Assembly (NCBI RefSeq): GCF_030272615.1
Contig: NC_081410.1
Coordinates: 261,256,437-261,320,436 of the forward strand
Direction: 5' to 3'
DNA: 64,000 nucleotides
Source of the DNA: Cryptomeria japonica
Taxonomy: Eukaryota; Streptophyta; Pinopsida; Cupressales; Cupressaceae
Positions 1 through 10,996 of the stretch are shown one piece after another. The position numbers were made by a program, and so were the translations under genes. Position 1 is the first letter of the stretch, and each line of letters begins with the position of its first letter. The notes below the pieces were generated by a model. The model was not told the origin of the DNA, ran no database searches, and saw only the letters and a list, made by a program, of their open reading frames with translations.

Positions 1-470
1 TGGGTAAATGCTATGAAAGAAGAGATTGATCAAATCAAGAAGAATGACACATGGACACTAATCCCAAGATTAAAGGACAAAAATGTAATGGGTACAAAGT
101 GGATTTTCAGAAACAAGCTAAATGAAAAAGGTGAGGTCATTCGAAACAAAGCAAGACTAGTTTGCAAAGGTTATGCTCAAGAAGAAGGAATTGATTATGG
201 TGAAACTTTTGCACCTGTTGCTAGACTTGAAGGAGTAAGAACATTGTTGGCCTATGCTGCTTTCAAAAATTTCAAGGTATATCAAATGGATGTCAAATCT
301 GCATTTCTGAATGGTATATTAGAAGAAGAAGTTTTTATTGAACAACCTGAAGGATTTGTTGAAGACAAGAATAAAGATCAGGTATGTAAATTGAACAAAG
401 CATTATATGGTTTGAAACAAGCACCTAGAGCATGGTATGAAAGATTGCACTCTTATTTGATTAAGATTGG
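1..470 (+). pseudogene. Copia element A: N-terminal part of reverse transcriptase, split by Gypsy B
   Basis: The frame is open from the window edge and reads as the start of a Ty1/Copia reverse transcriptase. Visible blocks in order are [38 protein letters not shown] and [11 protein letters not shown]. Integrase, protease and gag should lie upstream, outside the window. The frame is cut at 470 exactly where the LTR of element B begins. It resumes in the same frame at 16752, after a 5-bp duplication. No stop occurs in this segment; stops do occur in the downstream half. The catalytic FVDD motif is in the downstream half. Identification as Copia RT is secure; the lineage within Copia is not determined. 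Confidence 0.95.
466..470. repeat. Target-site duplication of B, left copy (ATTGG)
   Basis: ATTGG directly precedes the TG of the 5' LTR and is repeated at 16752-16756 directly after the CA of the 3' LTR. Removing one copy plus the element keeps the reading frame of Copia A. Confidence 0.95.
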
Positions 471-776
471 TGTAGTCACATAAATCCGTCCACTTAATTA
501 AATGAATACTTAGTATTTATTTGATTATTTAACCATCAATTAATAATTAATTAAATTAATATTTAATTAATTCATCTTAACCCTCTTCTCCTATTAATTA
601 AATAAATTATTTGATTTATTTGATTTAATTCACTTAACCAAATTCAGACCATTAATTAAATAAATAAATCATATTTATTTAATTAAATATTCTCTCACAT
701 TTAAATAAATTAATATTTATTTAAATCCCCTAAAATCCCACCTCTCACATTTAAATAAATTAACATTTATTTAAAT

Positions 777-934
777 CACCTTTATCCTCTACCCACTTGC
801 ATTTTCCTACAAATGCAAGTTGCACAACTATTTTAAATAAATCATTTATTTAAATCACCTTTATCCTCCACCCACTTGCATTTTCCTACAAATGCAAGTT
901 GCACAACTATTTTAAATAAATTATTTATTTAAAA
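777..934 (+). repeat. Tandem duplication of 79 bp inside B 5' LTR
   Basis: Two nearly identical 79-bp units start at 777 and 856. Each carries a 10-bp perfect inverted repeat, ACTTGCATTT and AAATGCAAGT, separated by a 6-bp loop (795-804 and 811-820 in the first unit). The same pair is in the 3' LTR at the offset of 14373. Confidence 0.9.
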
Positions 935-1363
935 TCCTATTTATCCTCACCCACTTGAAACCTTTAATGGTTTCCCTTAAAGTATTCAAACTTGATGGCT
1001 TTAAAGTCTTCAAACTTGATGGCTTCCTTCTATAGTCTTCTTAAGACTATAATGGTTTTCCTTAAAGTCTTCAAGCCTTTAATGGTTCCCCTCAAAGTCT
1101 TCAAGCATTTTAATGCTTTATCTTCCTTTTTCTCATTTAAATAAATTAATATTTATTTGAATATTTATCCAAATACAACTTGCACACATTTATTGAAATA
1201 AATGAATTTTTATTTTAATAAAATCCTATTTTCCCTCACCCACCAAATCCACTTGCAAAATCTAATCCCCTTCTAGATTCTTCTAACCCCTTCCTAATTA
1301 ACTTAATCCATCCCCTAATTATTGTCACATTCCTAAGCAAAATGGAGTCACTTCTCAAAGCCT

Positions 1364-1545
1364 AAAAGTCTTTGATAACCATTAAAGGCTTTCAACCTTC
1401 AACCACTAAATGTCTCAAAGTCTTGGATAACCTTTGAAAGCTTCCAACCTTCAACCACCAAATGGCTCAAAGTCTTTGATAACCATTGAAGGCTTTCAAC
1501 CTTCAACCACTTAATCCCCAAAGTCTCCAATAACCATTAATGGTT
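1364..1545 (+). repeat. Four degenerate units of about 52 bp in B 5' LTR
   Basis: Units begin with CAAAGTCTTTGATAACC or close variants at about 1364, 1416, 1468 and 1519 and continue into TTCAACCTTCAACCAC. Spacing is 52, 52 and 51 bp. They lie upstream of the TATA box, in the U3 part of the LTR, where repeated units often act as enhancer-like sequence; that role here is inference. Confidence 0.8.
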
Positions 1546-1906
1546 ACCTCAAACCCTCCCACATGGTTAAAACATTTGTTTTGACTCAACCTCTACCCAA
1601 CCCAAGGGTCTCATCAAGCCTTTAATGCTTTGACCATGATTATCTCTTAATCATTTGCACAAAGGTTTATCCTTGCATTAACTCCTAATCCAGTGGGTAA
1701 TCCTAATTTAGGCTTGACCCTTACCTTCTAGATAACCATGAGGTCTCCTCAGGCATTTAATGCCTCCAACCTCTTCTCTCAACCCAATCTTATGTTGACA
1801 CTTGTCACCATTTCATTGGTGCAAATTGTGCACATGGATCCCCAACTTTCAAGCTTGACCCTTGATTAAACCTTTCAATCCTGGTCATCCATTGCTCCAT
1901 TTTTCC

Positions 1907-1914
1907 TATAAATA
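1907..1914 (+). promoter_or_regulatory. TATA box of B 5' LTR
   Basis: TATAAATA preceded by CC and followed by GAGC, the usual plant retroelement core promoter context. Transcription would start about 30 bp downstream, near 1940, giving a U3 of about 1.47 kb. Confidence 0.7.
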
Positions 1915-2380
1915 GAGCTCATTCCTTCATAATCCAGATCCTGAAAACTTGTATGCATTTAGGCTATAGACATTTTTAGAGAGCATTTAGCATAAGCAAT
2001 CTAACATCTTATCATTTTTGGTTAAAATATATCATTTTAGCATCAATAGCATAGTATTTAGCTTTTCATTTCATATTTGAAGCTTAATATTAAATCTCAA
2101 TCCTCCATAAGCATCCATAGTGCAAAAAGCTGCTGAGAGCTACACTATTTTGGAACTTGGAGAGGAGAGGAACAAGGGAGAAGGAACTAAGAGTATGTTA
2201 GGAGGTATTTGGAGATGCCTCATCATGTTTGCTTTGATAGTTAAATATGCTTGCATGCTTGTAGTCTCTCTTTTGGTATGCCTTTTTAGATTAGTTTTCG
2301 ATTGACTAACACTAATGTTTTGTGTGTTTTTGTGTTATTTGATCATAGACTAATCTTGTGCCATTTAGGAGGGCATCATT

Positions 2381-2400
2381 TGGTGAACCTGACGTGAAAC
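2381..2400 (+). other. Primer-binding site of B
   Basis: TGGTGAACCTGACGTG begins two bases after the end of the 5' LTR, the standard position for a tRNA primer site, and starts with the TGG that pairs with a tRNA CCA end. It does not match the initiator-Met tRNA used by the Copia elements here. I could not assign the tRNA. Confidence 0.65.
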
Positions 2401-5101
2401 CAAACACCAAAAAGATCAACTTTTTTTTTTTTTTTTTAACCAATAACATGTTTGAATGTTGAAAATGTCACACAGGTTGCACTTTTGACACTGTTTTGGT
2501 GCATTTGACATTATTTTGGCGCTATTCACCCTGTTTCAGTGCTTTTTCCTTCTCTGTCTTTCCCTTTCTTTTAGTGCATTTGTGTTAAATAGTGCCTCTA
2601 TTCAAATGCAGACTAGTGCTATTGTAACAAAACGTTGTACAAATCACCTTGTAACCAAAAAAAAATAAAAAAAATTAGGCTTGTAGAAGCCCACCAAATA
2701 GGCGGATTTTACTAACTATTTTTCTCTTTTGTGCAGATTTAAATTAGATTAAAAAGTAGATTTATATTTTTTTACTAACTTGTTTTTTGAAGTTGGTTTT
2801 AAAAATGAATTCACTTTTTATTTTGGTTTAAAATTAACTTCACATTTCAACTTTGGGCTTTTAAAAAAAGAATCACATATTTGTTTGGAGCTCTTAAAAA
2901 GAATTTCATTGTTCCAAGGTAAAAAGAACCACAAACTTATACAAAAACAACTTTATTTTTTTGCAAGTTAGGAAACAAACTTCATTTTGGTGCTTAAAAT
3001 CAACAAGGCAAATTTTATTTCTTGCATCAAGATAAAACTCACAATCCACACTTCCATTTTTGGTGCAAATAAAATTCACAATCAACTTGTCTCATTTTTA
3101 AAGCAATTTTACTTCATGCAAACGTGTTTTTCATTAAGTTGACCAGGATTTTCAAATTCTAGTTTACTCAAACAATTGCCTTTGAAAATTAAAAAGAACA
3201 CCATGATTGTTGGAGCAACATCTCCAAATAGTTAGATCACATTGCAATGATAGATTAAAAAGAACAAGTGTTTTTTGTGCTTGGCACACTTGTGCAAAGA
3301 GTTGGTCGAGTGGTCCTACTTCTAACACACACTATCCTCTCCCTTGGCTTTCGTGGTCCTAGGTGCAAGAGAAAAGTGTTAGTAACACTCACATTTTATC
3401 TTTTTAAGAGAGGCCTGCCAAGGGATCGATACTCTTGGGAACGACCTCGAGTGGTAAATCCTTCAAGCCGCTATAGAAATCAGGTGAGAGCGAAAGCTGT
3501 AGCCTTGGGTATAGCTGTTCCTACAGTGTAACTGGCCGAAAGGACAAATGGGCCCCACCACCAGTTACAAGGCTCTTAAGTGAGTCACTGCAGAATGAAC
3601 TTATGTCCAAAAACATCGAACATGACTAAACACCTTTAAGTAGTAGCCCACCCGTTCTATTGATTGAGGATATTTGAGATATAATTTAGTGCAAGAGCAT
3701 AGATGGTTTTGCTCCCAAGATACTCACCATACATATTTCCTTGAGTAGAAACATAGCTTTTTGAAAAGTCACTTGTGGCTTGATAAAAGTGGTGACTCCC
3801 CCATCATAGGGATCATCTATTTGTTATGCTCGTGCAAGACTTAGTATATCACATCCTTACCTGCCACGGTGGGATTCATAAGGTATGTAGTACCAAAGTC
3901 GAAGAAATATCAAGATGTGGGCTAAATTTATCACAACTGGCCATTTGACCTTAGGGATAAAAAGTGTTTGAAGTGTGTTCATTTTAAAGACCAAGTACAA
4001 ATTGAGCCGACTTCAGGCTTTGGAAATACACCTTAAAATACATCTAAAGGAAGGGTCATATACAAGTCCAAGGATTGGGTTGATCTAGACCCATACTCAT
4101 TTGTGCCTTTGAGGCAACATTCTTGTGTTTGTGTGCTTGCTTTGTTTTCTTGTCAAAGAAAAATCAGAAAATCACTTCCCAAAAACAAAGTATTCATCCA
4201 ACCAAACATCTGTCAAAACAACCAAAAACATCAAAAACAAGGTACAAACAACAAAGAGTCAAATTTTATGACCATTCTTCACATCTTGCGAAAGAAGAAG
4301 CGTCATCAGAATATTAACTTGAAAAGAAAACCATCGAGCTCAAAGGCTTTGATCAAAAGGAGGAAATTCTTCTATATAAATAGACAAATCTTTGTCTCAC
4401 ATAGAGTCTTTCTGCGTCACATGCATCTCTACCTTCAAGGAAAAACAAACGAATTTGATTCCGAATCATTGAACCGCAGAGCTTTTATGCAATATAGAGC
4501 TCTGAGTTATCACAAAAATCAAGGAGGAAAGATTAATCCCAATTTCTTCCCAAACATCTGTATCACCTACAACACAGCTCGAGAAGTGCCACCAATGCCT
4601 GAAAGGGAAGAGATAGAGTTTGTCCCATTTGTAACACAAAGTTTTTATTGAAGTTGAAAACATTTTCATCCATCATCTCACTCATACATCATCACTTCAT
4701 CATCAATCCATCCCAACTCTCAAAACATTAAGAGGTTCTTGTCCCAAGTTCTCTTTTAGATATTGCTTGAAATCAAACACATCACATCACTTTTTAGATT
4801 GTTTCTACATCTAGGATAAGCTCATCCTAAGAGACACATCTACACAGGTTAAAACTAGTTCATGAGTGAATCCTCTCATTACTAGGTAGTCAAAATCTGT
4901 AACACATCTCAGATTTCTCTACACCTTATCACATCCAAACTCCTCAAAACAAACAAGCAATTCAAAGAAGGAATTTCGGTTACATCTACCTTAAAGTGCT
5001 AGAGATCCCCATACAACACAAATCACCAACCATCAATCTTTCATTTCATCGACAACTCATCATCATCTTCAATCAACTTCACACAAAAACTTGCAAATAA
5101 A
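2401..5101 (+). other. Long untranslated leader of element B
   Basis: About 2.7 kb between the primer site and gag. It has a poly-T run (2421-2438), AT-rich stretches to 3250, and a more balanced stretch at 3280-3560. No protein domain is recognisable. Long leaders are usual in the Tat lineage. The only long frame, 4103-4651, is listed separately. Confidence 0.7.
4103..4651 (+). CDS. Possible extra ORF upstream of gag in element B
   Basis: An uninterrupted 182-codon frame, very rich in Lys, Arg, Asn and Gln, with no motif I recognise. It lies in the same frame number as gag and ends 450 bp before the gag start. Ogre-type members of the Tat lineage are known to carry an extra ORF upstream of gag, which is the only reason to list this one. 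Its composition (CAAAAACAT-like words also found in the 3' region at 12420-13000) suggests it may be open by chance. The lack of stops, when gag-pol has nine, is either chance or selection; I cannot tell. Confidence 0.25.
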   Translation: MPLRQHSCVCVLALFSCQRKIRKSLPKNKVFIQPNICQNNQKHQKQGTNNKESNFMTILHILRKKKRHQNINLKRKPSSSKALIKRRKFFYINRQIFVSHRVFLRHMHLYLQGKTNEFDSESLNRRAFMQYRALSYHKNQGGKINPNFFPNICITYNTAREVPPMPEREEIEFVPFVTQSFY

Positions 5102-6682
5102 ATGGCTCAAACCCAATCACGGTCAAGGCAACGAGAAATAGAAATTGAGGAAGAAGAAGACGAAAATCTCAATGAATTTCAAGAGGCACTTGGAGGAAAT
5201 ATGAATGACGAAAACCCAAATACTCCCACTCCTGCAACAATAGAGAGGGCCCAGCATAACCCTCTCTTTAACAGACTGTTTGACGAAATACTCAGGAGTA
5301 ATGCGGATGCTCACTTCTTAAAACTCGCTCAAGAAGGAGCCAAACTCCCCTCTGACTTTGATCTTGCCCAATTAAGACAAGCATCAGAAAGACAAAGTCG
5401 CCATGAGGAGGAAAGAGGTAGAGATCACATCAGATATAACATTCCTCGAGGTAACCCACCACCTCCTCCTCCAAATGAAATGGAGATGTTGCGGCAACAA
5501 GTCAAGAATCTCGCCCAACAACTTCATAGTGGTGTTAAGACCAATCAATTCTCACTTAACGACATCTGTCCCTATCCGTTTGATAGGAATCTTTATATGC
5601 CGCCCTTTCCACGAGGATTCGAAACACCCAAATTTGAAAAATATAGAGGAAAGGGGGATCCCCGTGATCATGTCCGAGAATTTCATTCCGCTTGTCTTGA
5701 AGTGGCATATGAAGACACATACCTAATGCGCCTTTTTCCCCAAAGTTTGGGAGGAACAACCACGTCATGGTTTTCCCGACTACCAGGTGGCATTAGAACA
5801 TTTGAGGAACTCATCCAGAAGTTCCTATCTCATTACTCTTATAATATTGAACGCGACATCACCATGGCTGATCTATGCAACACCAAACAAAAACCAGGTG
5901 AACTATTCTCAGTATTCCTGCAACGATGGCGCCAAATGTCTTGCAGACGTTCTCTTCAGTTACCTGAATGAGAACTAGTGGAAATATTCATTTCCAACTT
6001 AAATGAAGAAATGGAATTTCACCTGGATGTCAAAGACACAGACTCTTTTAATGATATGATCACCAAGGGTTTAAAGTGTGAACGGGCACTCATCAAGAAA
6101 GGACTCATCAAAATCTTTAATGAACCAAAAGATGGTCCTCGCCCGCGCTTCAATAGCGATAAACCAAACTTCTGGAACAAGAACAAAAATATCGTCAACG
6201 ATGGAGTTGTGGATGCTCGGACTATCCAAAATGCACAACCTGTGGTTTGATTTGCAGGACAAAATCCTCCACCTCAGAATAACACAAATGTTCCTTCCAA
6301 TCAAGGTCGCATCACGTCTCATGATGAACCTAGACCTCGTCAGCAAAAACAAAAACGAACATACACTCCCTTAGGGGAATCCATTGAAACAGTGTTGCGA
6401 CAACTCATTTCTCAAAATTTGATCACTCTACCTAAGCTATCAAACTATGAGCCTTAGGTCAAACTGGCATGGTGGAGAGATACTGAACACTGTGAGTTCC
6501 ATCAAGGAAGAGGACACAAGGCAAGTAATTGTCACCGACTGAAAGATCTCATTCAGGATTTTATTGATCGAGGAGAAATTGAAGTTGAAGGACATGACCC
6601 AAAAACAACCAATAATGATCATCAGATGTTCAAGAATCCACTTCCATCACAAGATCAAAGGGGTCCTTCCACTTCTAGGTGA
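5102..6682 (+). pseudogene. gag: Element B gag (capsid and zinc-knuckle region)
   Basis: Starts at ATG 5102 (MAQTQSRSRQREIEIEEEE), with an acidic N-terminus and a Pro-rich patch near residue 120. The plant Gypsy capsid domain follows, seen in LGGTTTSWFSRLPGG and FLSHYSYNIERDI (about residues 220-265). A zinc-finger-like motif CEFHQGRGHKASNC lies near 6489-6530, the C-x-x-H/G-H/C pattern of Tat-type Gags. Stops interrupt it at 5969 (TGA), 6248 (TGA), 6455 (TAG) and 6680 (TGA). Each looks like one C-to-T change from an Arg CGA or Gln CAG codon, and the frame is otherwise kept. Gag would form the virus-like particle. Confidence 0.9.
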
Positions 6683-7864
6683 GGCACTGATACCACTGAT
6701 TATACACAGGCTGTGTATAACTACACTGTAAATCACTTGTATGATGCCAGTGAACAAATTGCAACTATCACCTTCAAAAATCCCACCTCAAATTGCAATG
6801 TTGTTACACGTCGTGGCAAGGTCACCATAAAGGCAGCTCCACAAGGCACCACCTCCATCCCAAAGCAATACAATCTTGTGGAACAATTAGACAAAACCCC
6901 TGCACTTATATCCATTTTGGAGCTTTTGCGTCTGTCACCCTCTCATAAAACAATCTTGGATCAAGCACTCCAAGAGGTGTCAGTCCCTGCAAACCTGAAC
7001 ACGGACCAATTTCAAGCCATGGTTGGAAATCCAAAGTCATCACCTTGTCTCACTTTTTCCGAAAGTGACAACTCTTCTTTCCAACAACCTCATAATGCTT
7101 CGCTACACATTGAAGGCTTTATCAACCAACACAGGGTCAAGCGAGTCTTGATCGATAATGGAGCAGGCCTAAACATTTGCACACTACAGTTGGTCACAGC
7201 ATTGGGATATGCAATAGAATCAGTGGATCCTCGCAAGAAGATCACCATCAAGGCCTATGATGATGCAGAGCGTTCATCCAAAGGAGCTGTGGTACTACCA
7301 ATCCGAGTCGGTCCTGTGGTAAAGCACATAATTTGTCAGGTTCTGGACCTTCCTCTGCCATATAATCTATTATTAGGGAGACCTTGGATACATGCCATGC
7401 AAGCTGTTCCATCTACCTACCATCAATGTATCAAGTTCCGACATAACGGTGTAGAGATCACAATCCTGGGCTATGCAAATCCCTTTGCATTTTGCCATAA
7501 TATCAGCCATCAACCAGAAATTACTGTTCCTAATAATAGGGAAGCCATTTCCTCCACATCATATGTAAGTCCCGCCTCTCTTGCCAGTTCGAACACCCCT
7601 ATACCCAAGCAAGAAAAGCTTAAGATGAAAGTAGCAGAGGAAGGTCCTGGAGAATACAACTTGAGTCAGCTCTTTTGTGTGGGACAAATGCCCACTTCTC
7701 CTAGAACACATGGTAAGCCACAACAGTTACTCCAGCAACCACTAATCATACCAGCATGTGCCTTGACGCCATTCGTCCTTGGAAAGAGTCAAGAGGAAGA
7801 GACACAAGATGAGGACCTAGCGGACTGGATCTATAAAGATCCCATCACCACTGATAAACCGTGA
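6683..7864 (+). pseudogene. Element B aspartic protease region
   Basis: This continues the gag frame without a shift. The retroviral-type protease spans about 7090-7470. The active-site motif is LIDNGAGLN (a DNG-type variant of the usual DTG/DSG, as is common in Tat elements), with the second conserved block LLLGRPWIHAMQAVPS. It would cleave the polyprotein. The frame ends in a TGA at 7862, plausibly a mutated CGA, and the same frame carries on into the G-patch-like segment. Confidence 0.88.
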
Positions 7865-9150
7865 GTTACACTTCCTACAGAACAGTATGGCAAAGGCCTC
7901 CTCATTATGCAAAGAATGGGATATGATGGTCAGAGTGCTTTGGGATACTGCAAACAAGGACGACATGAACCTCTGCTACCAGAATTCAAGCCCAAAGGTA
8001 ATACAGGCCTAGGCTTTGAAAAAGAGATCCTTCCTAAACTCAAATTCAAAGGAAAACCCAGCAAACCATTTTGCCCACCTACTGCAAAGAGGACACCTTT
8101 CATAATCAAAGCACCATCAAGCACTATCCCCACTGCCCCATCAAGGCTCACAACCCCACCACAACCGTCATCAATATCATTCATCCCACCAAACGAACCA
8201 GTAATCCCATCAGCAACACCATTTGTAGCAACAACTGTATGGAAACCTACAGCAACATCTATGGCACCAGCCATTCCAACAGAAGCCACTAAATCAACAC
8301 TGCCGATACTTCTAGTAACAAATCCTTTAATCCCCATCACAGTTCCTGCAGCACCGATCACTACAAAGATACATAAACCAATCACACCTGCCATGTTTAA
8401 CTCCAAAGACATCCCAGTATGGTATAGCAATCGGATGCTGGAGAGTGATTCAGAGACCGACTCACATGAGTGGGAATTTGATTCTGTACAACTTAACACT
8501 TCAGATGAGGAAGACACATCACCACCTCCGCCACGCAAAGACATCCCTGTTTACGGAGAAGCACATATAAAGACCACTTGGGTACCTGAGCTGGAAACAT
8601 CTTCCACAGACCCTATGTCTCATCCTACGCCTGATTCTGACAAGGAGAGTACCATTAACGACCTTCACCATAACGTCTTAACCCTCACTGATACATCTCC
8701 CGCACTTAACCTAATCGATGAAGTAATGCCCATTATCCACCCTGAACTCATCGAATGGAACCAATCAAATCCTCCATGTCTTTACCTCTTCCAAAATGAT
8801 GAGGCTATCATTGACTTTTTGGAATTACGGGATAATCTACCAAGCGGGGATCACAAAGTTGGTTTCGCCATTGAACTTAATAGCGCAGCTTACTTCGGGG
8901 CAGATGCCAAACCTTTCAGCTGCAAAAATATAACAATAAAACATGGATCTTTCAGTGAAAACCACACTGTGGCACTGTTTGATCCGACAAAAGTAAAAAG
9001 AAAGAGCGTATCCAACGGTGAAAACCTCTCTGAGGCGCCTAAGGATGAAGGGTTTGACATTCTCCCTGCTAGTACACAACAGGAACGATCCACGATTCTT
9101 ATTGAGGAAACCAATGAATACAATGTGGGGACTCTTGAAAATCCTCATAT
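7865..9150 (+). pseudogene. Element B G-patch-like segment and Pro/Thr-rich linker between protease and RT
   Basis: Directly after the protease the frame encodes YGKGLLIMQRMGYDGQSALG, then KPKGNTGLGFE (about 7886-8020). The spacing of glycines and aromatics fits the G-patch consensus, a short glycine-rich RNA-binding or helicase-activating module. It is followed by a long Pro/Thr/Ala-rich linker (8050-8420), an acidic stretch (8430-8640), and a folded-looking segment leading into RT. No stop lies between 7865 and 10012. The G-patch assignment rests on pattern only. Confidence 0.7.
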
Positions 9151-10081
9151 CATACAACTGGCATCTCTTCTCACTCCAGAGGAACAACCTAAATTTATAG
9201 AGTTCTTCCAGAAGCGTCAGATCAACTTCGCATGGTCATATGCAGACATGCCTAGGCTTGATCCTGATTTAGTCATGCATCACCTCACTGTAGTAGAAGG
9301 AGCCAAACCTGTCAAGCAGAAGCTTCATAAGATGCATCCCCAGATTGCAGTGCTAGTCAAAACAGAACTCAAGAAACTCCTGGATGTTGGTTTCATTAGA
9401 CCAATTGATTATGAAGAATGGATCTCCAATATTGTGCCTGTCGGCAAACCAAAAGGGGGCATCCGCATTTGTACTGACTTCAGAGATCTAAATAAGGCCT
9501 GTCCTAAGGATGATTTCCCCCTACCAAATATTGACATCATAGTGGATCTAACAGCAGGACATGCCATGCTTTCACTCATGGATGGCTTTTCAGGATACAA
9601 TCAAATAAAGATCGCACCAGAGGACCAACATAAGATAGCCTTCACATGTCCATGGGGCACATATTGCTGGAATGTAATGCCTTTCGGTCTAAAGAATGCA
9701 GGAGCAACCTATCAAAGAGCAATGACCACCATCTTCCATAACATGATGCATACCATGATGGAAGATTATGTTGATGACTTACTAGCAAAATCACTCACTA
9801 GAGAAGGGCATCTCCACATCTTAGATAAAATCTTTGATAGACTGGAACAATACCATGTTCGACTCAACCCAAAGAAATGTGTCTTTGGAGTAACCTCCGG
9901 GAAGCTTCTAGGATACATTATCTCAAGCAAAGGTATTGAGGTCGACCCAGCAAAGGTAAAAGCAATCATGGACATGCCACCTCCAAAGAATATCAGTCAG
10001 CTAAGGACACTATAAGGACGGCTTCAATCCATCCGAAGATTCATTGCACAATTTGCTGATAAGTGTCACCCATTTACACAT
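9151..10081 (+). pseudogene. Element B reverse transcriptase
   Basis: Ty3/Gypsy RT. Visible blocks are GGIRICTDFRDLNKACPKDD, LMDGFSGYNQIKIAPEDQ, TCPWGTYCWNVMPFGLKNAG, the catalytic YVDD (9767-9778) and LNPKKCVFGVTSGKLLGYI. Synthesises cDNA from element RNA in the particle. One stop (TAA at 10013) breaks it near the thumb, where a Gln codon is expected from the family. All catalytic aspartates seen are intact. Confidence 0.95.
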
Positions 10082-10600
10082 TTGCTACACAAGAACATCC
10101 GCTTTCAGTGGGATGCTCGATGCCAACAAGCATTTCAGACACTTAAAGACTATCTCATGAATCCACCATTGCTGATGCCACCAGATCCAAGTAGACCATT
10201 GTTACTCTATATCTCGGCAACAAGTACAGCATTGGGTGTACTACTGGCACAACATAATGTAGAAGGCAAAGAATGTGCTATATACTACATCTCTCGCACA
10301 CTAGTTGGCTATGAACTCAATTACACACCTATTGAGCGAGCTTGCCTAGCAGTAATCTTAGCAGCCACTAAACTGAGGCACTATCTGTTGACACACAAGG
10401 TACAACTCATCGCAAAGATTGGTCCACTCAAGTATTTACTCAGCAAAGCAGCATTGACAGGTCGCTTGGCCAAATGGGTAATGATTCTAAGTAAATTTGA
10501 CATCGAGTATGTGGACCGTAAAGCTATCAAAGGGCATGTCATTGCAGATCAGTTTTCCGATGCACCACTCATAGGCGATCATCCCCTCATTTCCAATTTT
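10082..10600 (+). pseudogene. Element B first (Gypsy-type) RNase H
   Basis: Follows RT in frame. Blocks seen: LLLYISATSTALGVLLAQHN, YYISRTLVGYELNYTPIERA, LAVILAATKLRHYLL and the connection-like end DIEYVDRKAIKGHVIADQFS. The first catalytic Asp, normally in an LxxDAS-like block, is replaced here (ISATS). This agrees with the view that the original RNase H of Tat elements has degenerated while a second one took over. No stop within this segment. Confidence 0.85.
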
Positions 10601-10996
10601 CCAGATGAAGAGATATTCATGCTCACAGAAGTACAACCATGGAAACTATATTTTGATGGTTCATACACCAGGCACGGCTCAGGGGCAGGCATTCTATTTA
10701 TCACACCTCAAGGTGACAGCATCCCAAAGTCTTACAGGCTCACATTTCCATGCACAAACAACATAGCAGAGTATGAGGCTTTGATCATAGGACTTAGGTT
10801 AGCCGTACAATGGAAATTACAAGAACTACAAGTATATGGCGATTCCCAACTAGTCATTCGACAAGCAACAGATGAATATCAGACCAAAGATGATAAACTC
10901 ATGCCATATAAGCAAATGGTGGACACTCTAAAGACATCATTTACTACTATCACTTTTGAGCAAATACCAAGAGATTAGAATCGAGCTGCTGACGCC
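10601..10996 (+). pseudogene. Element B second (archaeal-type) RNase H
   Basis: A second RNase H fold between RNase H and integrase, diagnostic for the Tat lineage. The four acidic catalytic positions are visible: YFDGSYT (Asp), NNIAEYEAL (Glu), VYGDSQL (Asp) and AADAMA (Asp, just past the stop). It would degrade the RNA strand of the hybrid. A TAG at 10976, in a position where a Gln or Glu codon is expected, cuts the domain before the last Asp. Confidence 0.88.

Larger units (their letters stand above)
471..2378 (+). repeat. Element B 5' LTR
   Basis: 1908 bp, TG...CA, AT-rich in its first half, TATA box near 1907. It contains two families of internal repeats (777-934 and 1364-1545) and several AT-rich fold-back stretches built from TTTAAATAAATTAA-like words. 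The short open frame at 2120-2305 is present in both LTRs; I do not regard it as a gene. Confidence 0.95.

Noticed and set aside
2120-2305. 61-codon frame present in both B LTRs
   Set aside because: Two copies only because the LTR is duplicated; lies in the transcript leader, no domain.
3290-3360. tRNA-like text (GTTGGTCGAGTGGTC)
   Set aside because: Only a few bases resemble a tRNA D-arm; no acceptor or T-arm pairing found.
3268-3531. 87-codon frame in the B leader
   Set aside because: No motif, and far upstream of gag; likely chance.
7930-8544. 204-codon open frame on the minus strand
   Set aside because: Antisense to the Pro/Thr-rich linker of the Gypsy polyprotein; low-complexity shadow with no domain.
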